This document shows positions 1-8,854 of a stretch of DNA of 64,000 bases, in pieces. Source of the stretch: VBAS01 sp035318985 (GTDB lineage: Bacteria > Bacteroidota > Bacteroidia > Chitinophagales > Chitinophagaceae); NCBI GenBank assembly GCA_035318985.1, contig DATHDP010000130.1:6405-70404 (forward strand), read 5' to 3'. The notes below the pieces were generated by a model, which saw nothing but the letters and a program-made list of their open reading frames with translations, did not search any database and was not told where the DNA came from. The first letter of the stretch is position 1; every line of letters begins with the position of its first letter. The translations under genes and the position numbers were made by a program.

Positions 1-1
1 A

Positions 2-748
2 GCTTTTTCTGTTGCGGCGCACCTTGAACCCGATATTTTGGTGGTAGATGAAGTATTAGCTGTTGGGGATGCCGAGTTTCAAAAAAAATGTTTGGGTAAA
101 ATGAAAGATGTTAGCACAAGTGAAGGCCGTACCATCCTTTTTGTGAGTCATAATCTAATGGCGCTTTCGAGTATGTGCAATTCAGGGATATATCTTAAAA
201 ACGGCCAGATGGCCTACTATGGTGATATTGAAAATGCTCTTCAACGTTATACGGATGAGAGTTCACAAACACATAGAACCGAATGGGCAGGTGATGAAGG
301 CGACGAAAGTATGCGGGTTTATGCAACAAGGGTTTACTGCGATGATGCTACTGGAATATTTACTCACAAGGATATTATTATTGAAGTAGAAGGGGAAATA
401 GTAAAACCGGTATTTGGGTTAATACTTGGATTCTGGTTTTATTCGCAATTTGATTACCAACTGGCTTATACATTATTTGATGATACCGATCCGGATCCTG
501 AAGTAAAAACGCAATATCCCGGAAAATTTGTAAAACGATTTGTCATACCGGCTAATACACTGGCGCAGGGAGGATACCGTATTCAGTTTGATATAGCTAT
601 TCATTCCACAAAATATATTGTGAACCCCTTTACCTGCGATCTTGAATTTTACGCCGATAATATTGCAGGTATTGGAAGAAAATATATTGTAGATGCAAAA
701 GGATTTAAGAGCCTGTTCCGCCCGAACTGGTCCCAGGAAAAATATTGA
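2..748 (+). CDS. Polysaccharide ABC exporter ATPase, Wzt-like (5' truncated)
   Basis: The gene is open from the left edge, so its N-terminus with the Walker A site lies outside the window. The fragment starts just before the Walker B motif (ILVVDE), followed by the D-loop region (AVGDAEF) and the H-loop (FVSHN, about fragment residue 50). About 150 residues of beta-rich sequence follow the ATPase core. This matches the extra C-terminal domain of Wzt proteins, which in studied systems binds the finished O-antigen before export through Wzm. The permease gene is expected upstream, outside the window. It sits 6 bp before the next gene on the same strand and heads the surface polysaccharide locus. 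The substrate cannot be read from sequence. The ATPase call is firm; the Wzt role is inferred from the C-terminal extension and the neighbours. Confidence 0.88.
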   Translation, partial: AFSVAAHLEPDILVVDEVLAVGDAEFQKKCLGKMKDVSTSEGRTILFVSHNLMALSSMCNSGIYLKNGQMAYYGDIENALQRYTDESSQTHRTEWAGDEGDESMRVYATRVYCDDATGIFTHKDIIIEVEGEIVKPVFGLILGFWFYSQFDYQLAYTLFDDTDPDPEVKTQYPGKFVKRFVIPANTLAQGGYRIQFDIAIHSTKYIVNPFTCDLEFYADNIAGIGRKYIVDAKGFKSLFRPNWSQEKY

Positions 749-754
749 TTTATT

Positions 755-1909
755 ATGAGAATCGGGCTGGTCTTATTTGGTCATCTACGCAGTTATCGTC
801 AAACCCATGATTCGTTTCTTCAATTAAAAAAATTATTACAACAAGAGGATAATATTGTTGATGTTTTTTGTCATACATGGGATATCGAAGAATCAGTAAC
901 TGCAGCCTGGTGGAAAAGTCATGATTCTAACAGCCCGCCACCTGCTGTTGATAAAAAAGAGATCATCTTAAAATATAACCCGGCACTTTACGACATTGAA
1001 CCGAGCAAGGAGTTTGATGAACCCGAACTGGGAATAAAATCACTGGTTCCTCTTGCAGGAATGCTTTCCATGCTCTACTCACAATTAAGGTCTTTTGAGT
1101 TGCTGAAAAAATATGAACAGCAAACTGGACAGGTCTATGATGTGATCATAAAATCCCGCTATGATGTTTTGTATGAAATTGCACCTGGCTTTGCTTCACT
1201 CCTGGGTAACACAATAAAAAATAATTGTATTTATCTGCCTTCTTCTAACCCTTATGAATTGGCGGGTTCTTACAGTGATATTTTTGCGCTGGGTACTCGT
1301 CAGGAAATGGAAAAATATTTTTCATTCAATGATCATTTAATTGAAGCAGCGTCAATTTATAATGAAAAAGGATACCGGGAAATGGTGCCTGAGCTGTTTA
1401 TGAGTGTTTTCCTTAAAAATAGCAATATACCTGTGCGGGAAATTTTCGGGTTCCGGATACACATATTAAGAATGAATGGTGAAAAATTTCCTATAAACTC
1501 AGATAAACACTTTGAAGGTAATTCGCCCTTATGTTTTTATAAACCGAGTATTGAAAAATGTATCGGTTTACTTCCTTCCGAAAGTAATGAGTTAGCAAAC
1601 AATAGCACGAAACTTGCAAAGAAATACATTAGATGGATACTCAACGATGGAAGGGAAAAGGAAATAAACGAATATGCATCTTTTTATAATGGCAATTGGA
1701 TCTCTTTAGATAAAATAACGCAACTGGTTAACATTAATAAACACCAAAAGATATTTGCTGATCATGTGCTAAAGGATTTTTTTGAAATATCTTTTTGGAA
1801 TGCTAAGTATAGTTTTTTTAAAAAAATTTTACTGGCAACTTTACTTGCTGTTAAGGGGGGATATGGTCTTTTGTATTTTAATATTATTAAGAAAAAAAAA
1901 TTTGGTTGA
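755..1909 (+). CDS. Uncharacterised polysaccharide-locus protein, possible glycosyltransferase
   Basis: I do not recognise a named family. The 384-residue protein starts with a hydrophobic beta strand (IGLVLFGHLRSYRQT) and has a conserved-looking SRYDVLYE segment near residue 135. The latter is reminiscent of acidic substrate or metal sites in capsule glycosyltransferases of the GT-A type. The last 30 residues are hydrophobic and then very basic (ending KKKKFG), which suggests peripheral membrane attachment. It lies 6 bp after the Wzt-like gene and 3 bp before a GT-A-like gene, so it is almost certainly co-transcribed with export and assembly genes. A role in building the repeat unit is inferred from context only. 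Confidence 0.55.
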   Translation: MRIGLVLFGHLRSYRQTHDSFLQLKKLLQQEDNIVDVFCHTWDIEESVTAAWWKSHDSNSPPPAVDKKEIILKYNPALYDIEPSKEFDEPELGIKSLVPLAGMLSMLYSQLRSFELLKKYEQQTGQVYDVIIKSRYDVLYEIAPGFASLLGNTIKNNCIYLPSSNPYELAGSYSDIFALGTRQEMEKYFSFNDHLIEAASIYNEKGYREMVPELFMSVFLKNSNIPVREIFGFRIHILRMNGEKFPINSDKHFEGNSPLCFYKPSIEKCIGLLPSESNELANNSTKLAKKYIRWILNDGREKEINEYASFYNGNWISLDKITQLVNINKHQKIFADHVLKDFFEISFWNAKYSFFKKILLATLLAVKGGYGLLYFNIIKKKKFG

Positions 1910-1912
1910 CCC

Positions 1913-2827
1913 ATGGCATTTGATGTACCTGTACTGTTTATTGTTTTTAACCGGCCGGATACTACTGCGATCGTTTTTGAACGCATCAGGGAAATAAAGC
2001 CACAAAAATTATTCGTGGCTGCCGATGGTCCCCGGGCTTCAAAAGAAGGGGAAAAAGAAAAATGTGAAGCAGTGCGAAATTTAATATTAAGCGGCATTGA
2101 TTGGGAGTGTGATGTTCAGACAAAATTTTCTGATGTCAATCTTGGCTGTGGAATGGCGGAGAGTAGCGCAATGCTTTGGTTCTTCAATGCCATAGGCGAA
2201 GGAATTGTATTGGAGGATGACACGCTGCCTGATCCAAGTTTTTTTAATTATTGTCGCGAGTTACTCAAGTATTTCAGAAATGACACAGATATTTTTTTGA
2301 TCAGTGGAGATAATTTCCAGGATGGCAAACAAAGAGGCGACGGTAGTTATTATTTTTCAAAATATCCTAATAGTTGGGGCTATGCTTCATGGAAAAGAGC
2401 TTGGGAAGGGTATGATTTTTCTTTACGTTCTATTGATTTTAACCTTTTTGAAAGGCTACTTAATCAGCAGTTTTCGCATGAAGATGAAAAACAATATTGG
2501 AAAAACCTATACGATAATTTTCATAAGGGCAGATACGATACTTGGGACTTCCAATTTATCTTCAACATGTGGCACAAAAAAGGCGTAGGTGTGATTCCTA
2601 ATACTAATCTTATATCCAATATCGGATTTGGAAACAACGCAACCCATACAGTTAATGCCGATAGCCCATCTGCTAATAAAGCAGTAGGGTCTATTAGCCG
2701 GATAGATCATCCAACTTCAAGGAACATTCATCATGAAGCCGATAGGTACCTATTTAAGACTTTTATAAAAGGAGAAAGTACATGGCAACGGAGATTTCGG
2801 AAAATAAGAAGCCTTTTTAAAGTTTGA
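1913..2827 (+). CDS. GT-A fold glycosyltransferase-like protein (HlpA/GNT-I-like)
   Basis: The 304-residue product begins with a nucleotide-sugar-binding strand (PVLFIVFNRPD) and has an ADGPR segment near residues 37-41. An acidic EDD motif follows at residues 101-103 (VLEDDTLPDP), in the place of the DxD metal site of GT-A enzymes. WGYASWKRAW around residue 155 is typical of bacterial proteins named hemolytic protein HlpA-like, which resemble eukaryotic GNT-I. It has no signal peptide, so it should act on the cytoplasmic face during repeat-unit assembly. It follows the previous gene by 3 bp. Donor and acceptor sugars are unknown. Confidence 0.75.
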   Translation: MAFDVPVLFIVFNRPDTTAIVFERIREIKPQKLFVAADGPRASKEGEKEKCEAVRNLILSGIDWECDVQTKFSDVNLGCGMAESSAMLWFFNAIGEGIVLEDDTLPDPSFFNYCRELLKYFRNDTDIFLISGDNFQDGKQRGDGSYYFSKYPNSWGYASWKRAWEGYDFSLRSIDFNLFERLLNQQFSHEDEKQYWKNLYDNFHKGRYDTWDFQFIFNMWHKKGVGVIPNTNLISNIGFGNNATHTVNADSPSANKAVGSISRIDHPTSRNIHHEADRYLFKTFIKGESTWQRRFRKIRSLFKV

Positions 2828-2875
2828 ATTAGTGAAACGGAGAATAAAATTTAATTAAAGTCCAGAATTAAAAAA

Positions 2876-3820
2876 ATGAGAACTGAACGCATACTTGAAT
2901 CCACAAAAGAAATAGATGAAGCAGAAAGGATCTGGTGGGATACCAATGCCGAAATAATAGAAAAGATATGGGCTCAAAATCTGGAATTACAAAAACAGAT
3001 CAGGCTTTCCTATTTGTCAAGGATGAAAAAATTTTTTCTTTCGGATTCAATTAAAAGACCTTTTAAGGTTTTGGAAATTGGCTGTGGTACCGGATGGGTT
3101 GGTAGGTTGGTTGCTGGGCCTGATTTACACATAATCGGAACAGATTTTTCGGAAGGTCAGCTTACTATTGCCAGGCAAATGGCAAAGCAATTCGGGCAAG
3201 ATAAGTATTGTATATATGAACTAGCTGATGCTTCTTCTTTTCAGGATGATGTTGACGGGGTGATTATTCATGCTTTATTGCATCATCTTTCTGCAAAGGA
3301 GCTTGAAATTTTCTTTGGACAATTTGCAAAATTTAAACCAGGCACAAAGATTTTTATATATGAGCCTGTCTTTTTTAGTAAGCAGAGGGGAGAAAAATCT
3401 TTTTTTGACAAAGTGACTAACAAACTGATCGATGTTGTAAAAACCTATGCGCTGAATCGGGCAAAGAAAATTGGACATGAAGACACGGAATTAGTTCTAC
3501 AGATGGATTCCATTTTCAAGGCAGCAGATAAAAATGGATGGTATATTTCTCCAAAAGAAGTTCCGTTTTATGAAAATGAATTGGAGAATTTTCTCAGCCC
3601 ATTATGCGATCTAAAAAGGAAATACATTGTAAATAAAACAGACTTGGATTTAAGCCAGGCATTGACTTTTTATGGCATTCAAAAACCTGATTTTATTTTT
3701 TCCAAAGTATTATTTCCTGTTGCAAAAGTATTAGATAAGGCTTCCCTAAAAGGGAAATTCACTCATTACCTTCCCCCCAATCAACATCTATTTGTTTGCT
3801 ACGAATGGATTAGAAAATAA
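2876..3820 (+). CDS. Class I SAM-dependent methyltransferase
   Basis: Residues 65-73 carry a clear motif I (VLEIGCGTG), followed by an acidic residue ending strand 2 (IIGTDFSEGQL) and an HALLHHLS segment at the motif IV position. The C-terminal half (from about residue 170) is less typical and probably forms the acceptor-binding part. At 314 residues it is longer than a minimal methyltransferase. It begins 48 bp after the GT-A gene and ends 34 bp before the next methyltransferase. It probably methylates a sugar or a lipid-linked intermediate of the surface glycan; the substrate is not readable from sequence. Confidence 0.82.
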   Translation: MRTERILESTKEIDEAERIWWDTNAEIIEKIWAQNLELQKQIRLSYLSRMKKFFLSDSIKRPFKVLEIGCGTGWVGRLVAGPDLHIIGTDFSEGQLTIARQMAKQFGQDKYCIYELADASSFQDDVDGVIIHALLHHLSAKELEIFFGQFAKFKPGTKIFIYEPVFFSKQRGEKSFFDKVTNKLIDVVKTYALNRAKKIGHEDTELVLQMDSIFKAADKNGWYISPKEVPFYENELENFLSPLCDLKRKYIVNKTDLDLSQALTFYGIQKPDFIFSKVLFPVAKVLDKASLKGKFTHYLPPNQHLFVCYEWIRK

Positions 3821-3854
3821 TTCTTTAAAAATAGCCCATCACTATATATTACTT

Positions 3855-4733
3855 ATGATCAAAAAAATATTTAGAAAAGCTAAAAATGTATTGGTACCTC
3901 TGGAAGCACAAAAGAAGGGTCGAATAAAAAAGTATAAAAGCAATGGCGCTGTTCCATGGTCAACAGGATATCATGAATACAAGGAACAACAGATAGGCAA
4001 TGCCATTACCGATCAGCAAGTGATCAAAAATTTTCAGCGGCAAGCAATACCTGCTGGTTACGGAATTGGATTGGATGATCGGATCGTAGAATATCCCTGG
4101 ATATTCAGCAATTTGTCAAACGAAAAGAAGATCATGCTAGATGCCGGCTCCACATTCAATTATGAATATTTGTTGAATCACCCTACGATCAAACAAAAGG
4201 ATCTAACGATCTATACATACTATCCTGAATCCCCAAATTTTAATGAAAAACGAGTATCGTATGTTTATGGTGATCTTAGAGTATTACCATTCAGAGATAA
4301 TTTTTTTGATGAAATAGTTTGTCAATCAACTCTTGAGCATATTGATATGGATAATTCAATGTACGGATACGATCTTTCTCATGTAACTAATAAAAATAAA
4401 AGCTACGAATACTTAAAAGTAATTTCTGAATTATCAAGAGTACTTAGATCACAAGGAACAGCTCTGATAACTTTCCCTTATGGCATATTTGAAAATCATG
4501 GTTTTTTTCAGCAATATGATAACGAAATGCTGGGGAGAATGATAAATGAATTAAGTGCAAATGGGCAAACCACATTAATCTTTTTTAAATATTCGAAAGA
4601 AGGGTGGTCAACTAGCAAACAAGAAAATTGTGAGGATGCAACTTCATACAATCCACATACTGGTTTAGGAAAAGGAACAGATGGCGCAGCACATAGCAGG
4701 TGCATTTGCTGTATTAAATTTATTAAGAGGTGA
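3855..4733 (+). CDS. SAM-dependent methyltransferase-like protein
   Basis: I chose the ATG at 3855 (MIKKIFRKAK) because it clears the previous gene's stop. An in-frame start at 3792 would overlap that gene by 29 bp. The 292-residue protein has a modified motif I (IMLDAGSTFNYE, residues 93-104), an acidic-residue region around 139 (YGDLRVLPF) and a motif IV-like FDEIVCQSTLEHID at about 151-164. This pattern fits the methyltransferase 11/23-like group in polysaccharide loci. Its stop codon overlaps the GTG start of the next gene by 4 bp, indicating translational coupling. The substrate is unknown. Confidence 0.72.
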   Translation: MIKKIFRKAKNVLVPLEAQKKGRIKKYKSNGAVPWSTGYHEYKEQQIGNAITDQQVIKNFQRQAIPAGYGIGLDDRIVEYPWIFSNLSNEKKIMLDAGSTFNYEYLLNHPTIKQKDLTIYTYYPESPNFNEKRVSYVYGDLRVLPFRDNFFDEIVCQSTLEHIDMDNSMYGYDLSHVTNKNKSYEYLKVISELSRVLRSQGTALITFPYGIFENHGFFQQYDNEMLGRMINELSANGQTTLIFFKYSKEGWSTSKQENCEDATSYNPHTGLGKGTDGAAHSRCICCIKFIKR

Positions 4734-5623
4734 ACATTCTCATCATTGGCTCCAAAGGGTTTATTGGGTCTAACAGTTTTAAACATTTAAAAACAGCGCA
4801 TACAGTTTATGGCTGCGATATATTTGAAGCTAATGAAGAAAATTATCTTCAATTAGATGTAGTTGCACCTGATTTCAATTCAATATTTTCACTGCGTCAG
4901 TATGATGTTTGTATTAATTGTTCCGGCGCTGCAAGTGTGCCGTGGTCAATAACGCATCCGCTCCAGGATTTTGAATTGAATACATTGAATGTTTTTAAGA
5001 TCCTTGATTGCATTTTCCGTCATCAGCCGTATTGTAAGTTTTTAAATTTATCAAGTGCTGCAGTTTATGGCAATCCTGAATCTCTTCCCATAAAAGAAGC
5101 AAGCCTGATAAAGCCACTTTCTCCTTATGGCTGGCATAAATATTATGCAGAATTGATTTGTAAAGAATTTACACAGGGAAAAAATATTCCAACTTGTAAT
5201 CTTCGTGTTTTTTCTGCTTATGGTGAAGGATTAAAGAAGCAATTGTTTTGGGATCTCTATCAAAAAAGTAAAAAGGAAAATAAGGTAAAGTTATTTGGTA
5301 CCGGTAATGAGTCAAGAGATTTTATTTATATCGGTGATCTTGTTCGGTTGATCGAGCTGGTGATCAATGCTGCTCCTTTCAAAGGTGAATGTATAAATGC
5401 TGCAAACGGGGAGGAAATTTTTTTGAAGGATGCCGTTTCCATGTTTTATTCGATCGTTAATAGTGATATTCAATATATTTTTCCCGGCGGTAATCGTGAA
5501 GGCGATCCTTTGAATTGGAAAGCGGATATTTTTTTTATCCGTTCATTGGGTTATCAACCAAATTATAGTTTTAAAGATGGGTTATCAAATTACTTTGAAT
5601 GGCTGAACAGAGAAGGATTTTAG
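4730..5623 (+). CDS. NAD-dependent epimerase/dehydratase (SDR extended family)
   Basis: The protein starts at GTG, 4 bp inside the upstream stop. It has the Rossmann glycine motif GSKGFIG at residues 7-13 and the catalytic pair Y133 and K137 within SPYGWHKYYAE. Upstream sequence LSSAAVYG supplies the usual catalytic Ser/Thr region. At 297 residues it fits UDP- or dTDP-sugar 4-epimerases, dehydratases or reductases that act on nucleotide sugars in the cytoplasm. It lies between methyltransferase and glycosyltransferase genes and probably makes a sugar donor for this locus. The exact reaction cannot be fixed from sequence. Confidence 0.85.
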   Translation: MNILIIGSKGFIGSNSFKHLKTAHTVYGCDIFEANEENYLQLDVVAPDFNSIFSLRQYDVCINCSGAASVPWSITHPLQDFELNTLNVFKILDCIFRHQPYCKFLNLSSAAVYGNPESLPIKEASLIKPLSPYGWHKYYAELICKEFTQGKNIPTCNLRVFSAYGEGLKKQLFWDLYQKSKKENKVKLFGTGNESRDFIYIGDLVRLIELVINAAPFKGECINAANGEEIFLKDAVSMFYSIVNSDIQYIFPGGNREGDPLNWKADIFFIRSLGYQPNYSFKDGLSNYFEWLNREGF

Positions 5624-6747
5624 CGCTGCCATTGAATGTTTCTGAACAATGGATCGCCGGCGCCTATTATATTTTTAATATTATAAAAGCGTTGAATCTT
5701 CTTGATGACAGGGAAAAACCTTTCATTGTTATTCTTGCTCCAGATGAAAGCAATTTTGAACTTGCCAAAAAAGAAACCAGTTATCCTTATCTTTCTTACA
5801 CAAAAACCGGTTATGCAAATGATACAATTCCTGGTTTTTTCAACAGAGTTTCATCCAAACTATTAAATAGAAAAATTTTTGTAAGAAGGATCTCTGTGCC
5901 AATTGATGTTCTTTACCCGGCATGGCAGAATAAAGAAGTGACAAATGCAAAGAAAAAAATTTTCTGGATACCTGATTTCCAGGAGCATTACCTGCCCGGT
6001 TTTTTTCCTGAAGAAGAGATAGCTGAAAGGAAAAGGAGTCAACGTTATATTGCTGACAACGCTGAGCATCTTATTTTAAGCAGTGAGGATGCCAGGAAAG
6101 ATTTTCAGAAATTTTACCCTGATCATAAATGCCGGGTTGATGTTTTACCCTTTGCAGTTTCAAATAGCTTTGAAGAGGGAAAAGACATCCGCCAGGTTTT
6201 AGGAAAATATAAGATAAACGCAGAATATATTTTTATAGCAAACCAAATGTGGATGCATAAGAATAATTTATGCGTCCTGGAAGCAGTGAAAATTCTTAAG
6301 AATGAAGGAGTAGAGTTGATGTTTGTTTTCTCGGGCAGTACCAATGATTATAGAAGTGCTGGTTATTTTCAAACGGTTTTAGAGAAAGTAAAAGAGCTGG
6401 GCATAGAGAAAAATGTAAAGTTCCTTGGATTCATAGATAGGGAAGACCAGCTTATGCTGATGAAACGTGCGATGTTTTTAGTTCAACCTTCTTTATTTGA
6501 AGGATGGAGTACTGTAGTGGAAGATGCGAAATCATTGAATCAGCATATAATTGTTTCTGATCTTGAAGTGCATAAAGAACAGTTGGTAGCTTATCCTCAC
6601 TTACAATTTGACAGAACGAGCAGCCTTAATCTTGCAGAAAAGATCAGGATAATGCTTGGGCAAAAAGATGAACGAATAAGTTATGATTATGAACTTCAGT
6701 TAAAAAAGTTTGCAAAAGCAATTGTTGAAAAGTTTTCTCTAAGCTAG
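5599..6747 (+). CDS. GT-B glycosyltransferase (GT4-like)
   Basis: The 382-residue product shows a GT-B layout. A variable N-terminal half is followed by a C-terminal donor domain with NQMWMHKN (about 215-222), VKFLGFIDREDQ (about 273-283) and PSLFEGWSTVVEDA (297-310). The glutamate-rich EGWSTVVEDA segment corresponds to the EX7E donor-binding signature of GT4 enzymes. The start overlaps the epimerase 3' end by 25 bp; an alternative internal start is possible but the N-terminal strand fits this one. It lacks a signal peptide. It probably adds one sugar of the repeat unit. Confidence 0.85.
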   Translation: MAEQRRILALPLNVSEQWIAGAYYIFNIIKALNLLDDREKPFIVILAPDESNFELAKKETSYPYLSYTKTGYANDTIPGFFNRVSSKLLNRKIFVRRISVPIDVLYPAWQNKEVTNAKKKIFWIPDFQEHYLPGFFPEEEIAERKRSQRYIADNAEHLILSSEDARKDFQKFYPDHKCRVDVLPFAVSNSFEEGKDIRQVLGKYKINAEYIFIANQMWMHKNNLCVLEAVKILKNEGVELMFVFSGSTNDYRSAGYFQTVLEKVKELGIEKNVKFLGFIDREDQLMLMKRAMFLVQPSLFEGWSTVVEDAKSLNQHIIVSDLEVHKEQLVAYPHLQFDRTSSLNLAEKIRIMLGQKDERISYDYELQLKKFAKAIVEKFSLS

Positions 6748-7059
6748 TCAACTGAATAAATTATTTTAATTAAATAATATGAAGGGATTATTAAAAAAAC
6801 TAATGGTTTCTTTACGAGATATGGTTCAATTCCTGATCATTCCTAATTCAGTTAAGAATTATAACACTATAGCACCATACAAACATAATCTGTGCTTTTA
6901 TACGAAGAAAAATTAATGGAGAGTAGTGCAGACATACATTCGGAAGGTCAGAAAAGATCAAGCTGCCTATGTTAATGAGCACTATTCTTTTTGGATATCT
7001 GGTCTAAGTTATAAACATTTTGAAAAGCGATTTCATCAATAAAAATTTATTTCTCCATT
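6748..7059 (+). other. 312-bp gap holding only gene remnants
   Basis: This stretch separates the GT-B gene from the intact TylF-like gene. It contains no intact coding sequence. What it holds is the broken copy described at 6779-7042, followed by a short AT-rich leader with the ribosome-binding region of the next gene. No convincing terminator hairpin was seen. Confidence 0.6.
6779..7042 (+). pseudogene. Degraded partial copy of the adjacent TylF-like methyltransferase gene
   Basis: An ATG at 6779 opens a 45-codon frame starting MKGLLKKLMVSLRDMVQFL, which parallels the start of the intact gene at 7060 (MKQLIKRILSPVRKLIQYLF). Both also share an APYK/SPYK step. Near 6897 one base appears to be lost: past that point the shifted frame reads YEEKLMESS, matching YQEKLMESS of the intact gene, while the original frame hits TAA at 6914-6916. 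The original frame then continues, open, through YVNEHYSFWISGLSYKHFEK to a TAA at 7040-7042, resembling the tail of an unrelated coding sequence. I read this as a decayed duplicate fused by deletion to another gene's 3' end. No function is proposed. Confidence 0.7.
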
Positions 7060-7800
7060 ATGAAACAGTTAATTAAAAGAATTTTAAGTCCGGTAAGAAA
7101 ACTTATTCAGTATTTATTCAAGCCAGATCTCGGTATTGATTTTTGGTATCTTTCACCTTATAAAACATCGCTGGTCTTATTATATCAGGAAAAATTAATG
7201 GAGTCAAGCCTGAATTATGCGTTATCTAATTTTCGCAATTGCCAACACTATTATAATTTGTATTATTTGTGGGATTATGTGATTGGACAGTTAAAGGCTT
7301 CCGGTAAATTAGAAAAAAATCATCTCTTTCTTGAATTTGGAACATGGAAAGGCACTTCAATAAATTATTTCAGTGCAAAACTTCCCCGGGTTACTTTTTA
7401 TGGATTTGACTCCTTCGAGGGTCTCAAAGAAGATTGGACCGGGAGTTCATTTGCTAAAGGACATTTCAGTTTAGATGGCGTACTTCCTAAAGTAAATTCT
7501 AATGTGACTCTTATTAAAGGGTGGTTTGATGAAACTCTGCCATCTTTTTTAAAAAATAAAACAGAAAGTATTGCGCTTCTTCATATTGATTGTGATACTT
7601 ATGAATCTACTAAAGTAGTTTTGGACTTGGTGAAGAATCGCATTCATTCAGGAACCTTTATTCTCTTTGACGAATATATTGGTTATCCTAGCTGGGAAAT
7701 AGGTGAATACAAAGCTTTCCAGGAATTTATTTCTAGCACTGGATTAAAATATAAATATCTGGGATTTTCCAACGCTGCCGTACTGATGCAGATCCTTTAA
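7060..7800 (+). CDS. TylF/MycF-like SAM-dependent O-methyltransferase
   Basis: The 246-residue protein carries motif I as FLEFGTWKGTS (about 90-100), then FYGFDSFEGL (113-122), and HIDCDTYES near residue 180 followed by FDEY near 207. The HIDCDxYxS and FDEY patterns are typical of the TylF/MycF sugar O-methyltransferase family, where the acidic residues bind a metal. It probably methylates a hydroxyl of a sugar residue. A broken copy of its 5' end lies directly upstream. Its stop is 1 bp from the stop of the convergent gene on the other strand, so it is the last gene of this rightward run. Confidence 0.85.
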   Translation: MKQLIKRILSPVRKLIQYLFKPDLGIDFWYLSPYKTSLVLLYQEKLMESSLNYALSNFRNCQHYYNLYYLWDYVIGQLKASGKLEKNHLFLEFGTWKGTSINYFSAKLPRVTFYGFDSFEGLKEDWTGSSFAKGHFSLDGVLPKVNSNVTLIKGWFDETLPSFLKNKTESIALLHIDCDTYESTKVVLDLVKNRIHSGTFILFDEYIGYPSWEIGEYKAFQEFISSTGLKYKYLGFSNAAVLMQIL

Positions 7801-7801
7801 T

Positions 7802-8854
7802 TTACCTTAAGTACTTGTGCAGCTCATCGGTGTTACGTCTTATATTGATCGAATCACAGGTTTTATAAGGATTAGTATCTGACCAGTCGTTTATTAAGAT
7901 CCTGCTGCTTGTGTGAAGCAGGTCGAAAATAATGTGATGGTATTTTATCCCTTCTTTTTGCAGCTGCTGTAAGGTTTGTTCTTTGTATTCTGATTTGCGT
8001 GAAGTAGTAATTATTATTTTCACCTTGCCGCTATCATATAGTTGATTAATGAAGGAGATGTTTTGAGGTAATCCTTTTGTTTCGCCCCAATATGGCGCCA
8101 CGTATTCTCCGGAGTTTTCAACCAACACACCATCAAGGTCAATAAAAATAGTTTTATACTGGCTGGTGTATTCTTCCCAGTCATCTAAGGTTCCCCAGTC
8201 TTTATAGTTTGTTACAAATTTTCTTATAAAGGTTTCGCCATCGAGGATCATTTTGAAAACGATATGGGAAATATATAGTTCATTAGTGCGGTTCTCTTTT
8301 TCAAGTTCACGGTAAACGTTTATGAATTTGGCAGCATCTTCAAAAGCATAACCACCTACACAGAAAGTTGAGCTTATGATCTTCTTTTCTATAATGTTAT
8401 TGATAATGCCATCGTTGTTTGCTTCCACATAGCTTTTGTTGCCAGCATTTATTTTACCACATGACTCGATATCATATACACAAATTGAATTTCCTTCAAT
8501 CTCATCGATCGAAAAATGATTGTCCGAGTCCTTAACGAGAAAAGGTCCTTTAATGTTATTTTGTTCAAGTGTTTTGAAAACAGTTTCAGATTGTGATTTC
8601 GTTGACTCTTCAAGAATGGTCAGACTATAGTTGACACCAAGCCTGTCCAGACTTTTCCTGATCCCTTTTTCAAGTTTGAATTGATCAAGATGCGACTTTA
8701 ATACGGTGAGATAAACTTCTTCAAAGTTCTTTAATGGTAATCCTTTGATGGCTTCAATAAACATCATTTCGCCATTTGGATGCGTAAGCGTCCATTTAGG
8801 CCGAATATTCGGAAAACGTGAAGACTTACCGGCTGCCGGAACAATTAATTTCAT
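7802..8854 (-). CDS. Nucleotidyltransferase-HAD phosphatase fusion
   Basis: Residues 1 to about 225 form a sugar-1-phosphate or phosphocholine-type nucleotidyltransferase. They include the loop MKLIVPAAGKSSRF at the N-terminus, the metal-site segment KDSDNHF at 108-114 and DWGTLDDW at 219-226. Residues from about 233 form a HAD domain with motif I DLDGV (D239 and D241), a motif II-like TTSRK near 290 and a downstream LINDWSDTNPY. The fusion joins activation of a phosphorylated group with a phosphatase-type domain. It overlaps the upstream kinase gene by 29 bp, so the two are co-translated. I infer a NDP-activated substituent for the glycan; the compound is unknown. Confidence 0.8.
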   Translation of the reverse strand: MKLIVPAAGKSSRFPNIRPKWTLTHPNGEMMFIEAIKGLPLKNFEEVYLTVLKSHLDQFKLEKGIRKSLDRLGVNYSLTILEESTKSQSETVFKTLEQNNIKGPFLVKDSDNHFSIDEIEGNSICVYDIESCGKINAGNKSYVEANNDGIINNIIEKKIISSTFCVGGYAFEDAAKFINVYRELEKENRTNELYISHIVFKMILDGETFIRKFVTNYKDWGTLDDWEEYTSQYKTIFIDLDGVLVENSGEYVAPYWGETKGLPQNISFINQLYDSGKVKIIITTSRKSEYKEQTLQQLQKEGIKYHHIIFDLLHTSSRILINDWSDTNPYKTCDSINIRRNTDELHKYLR

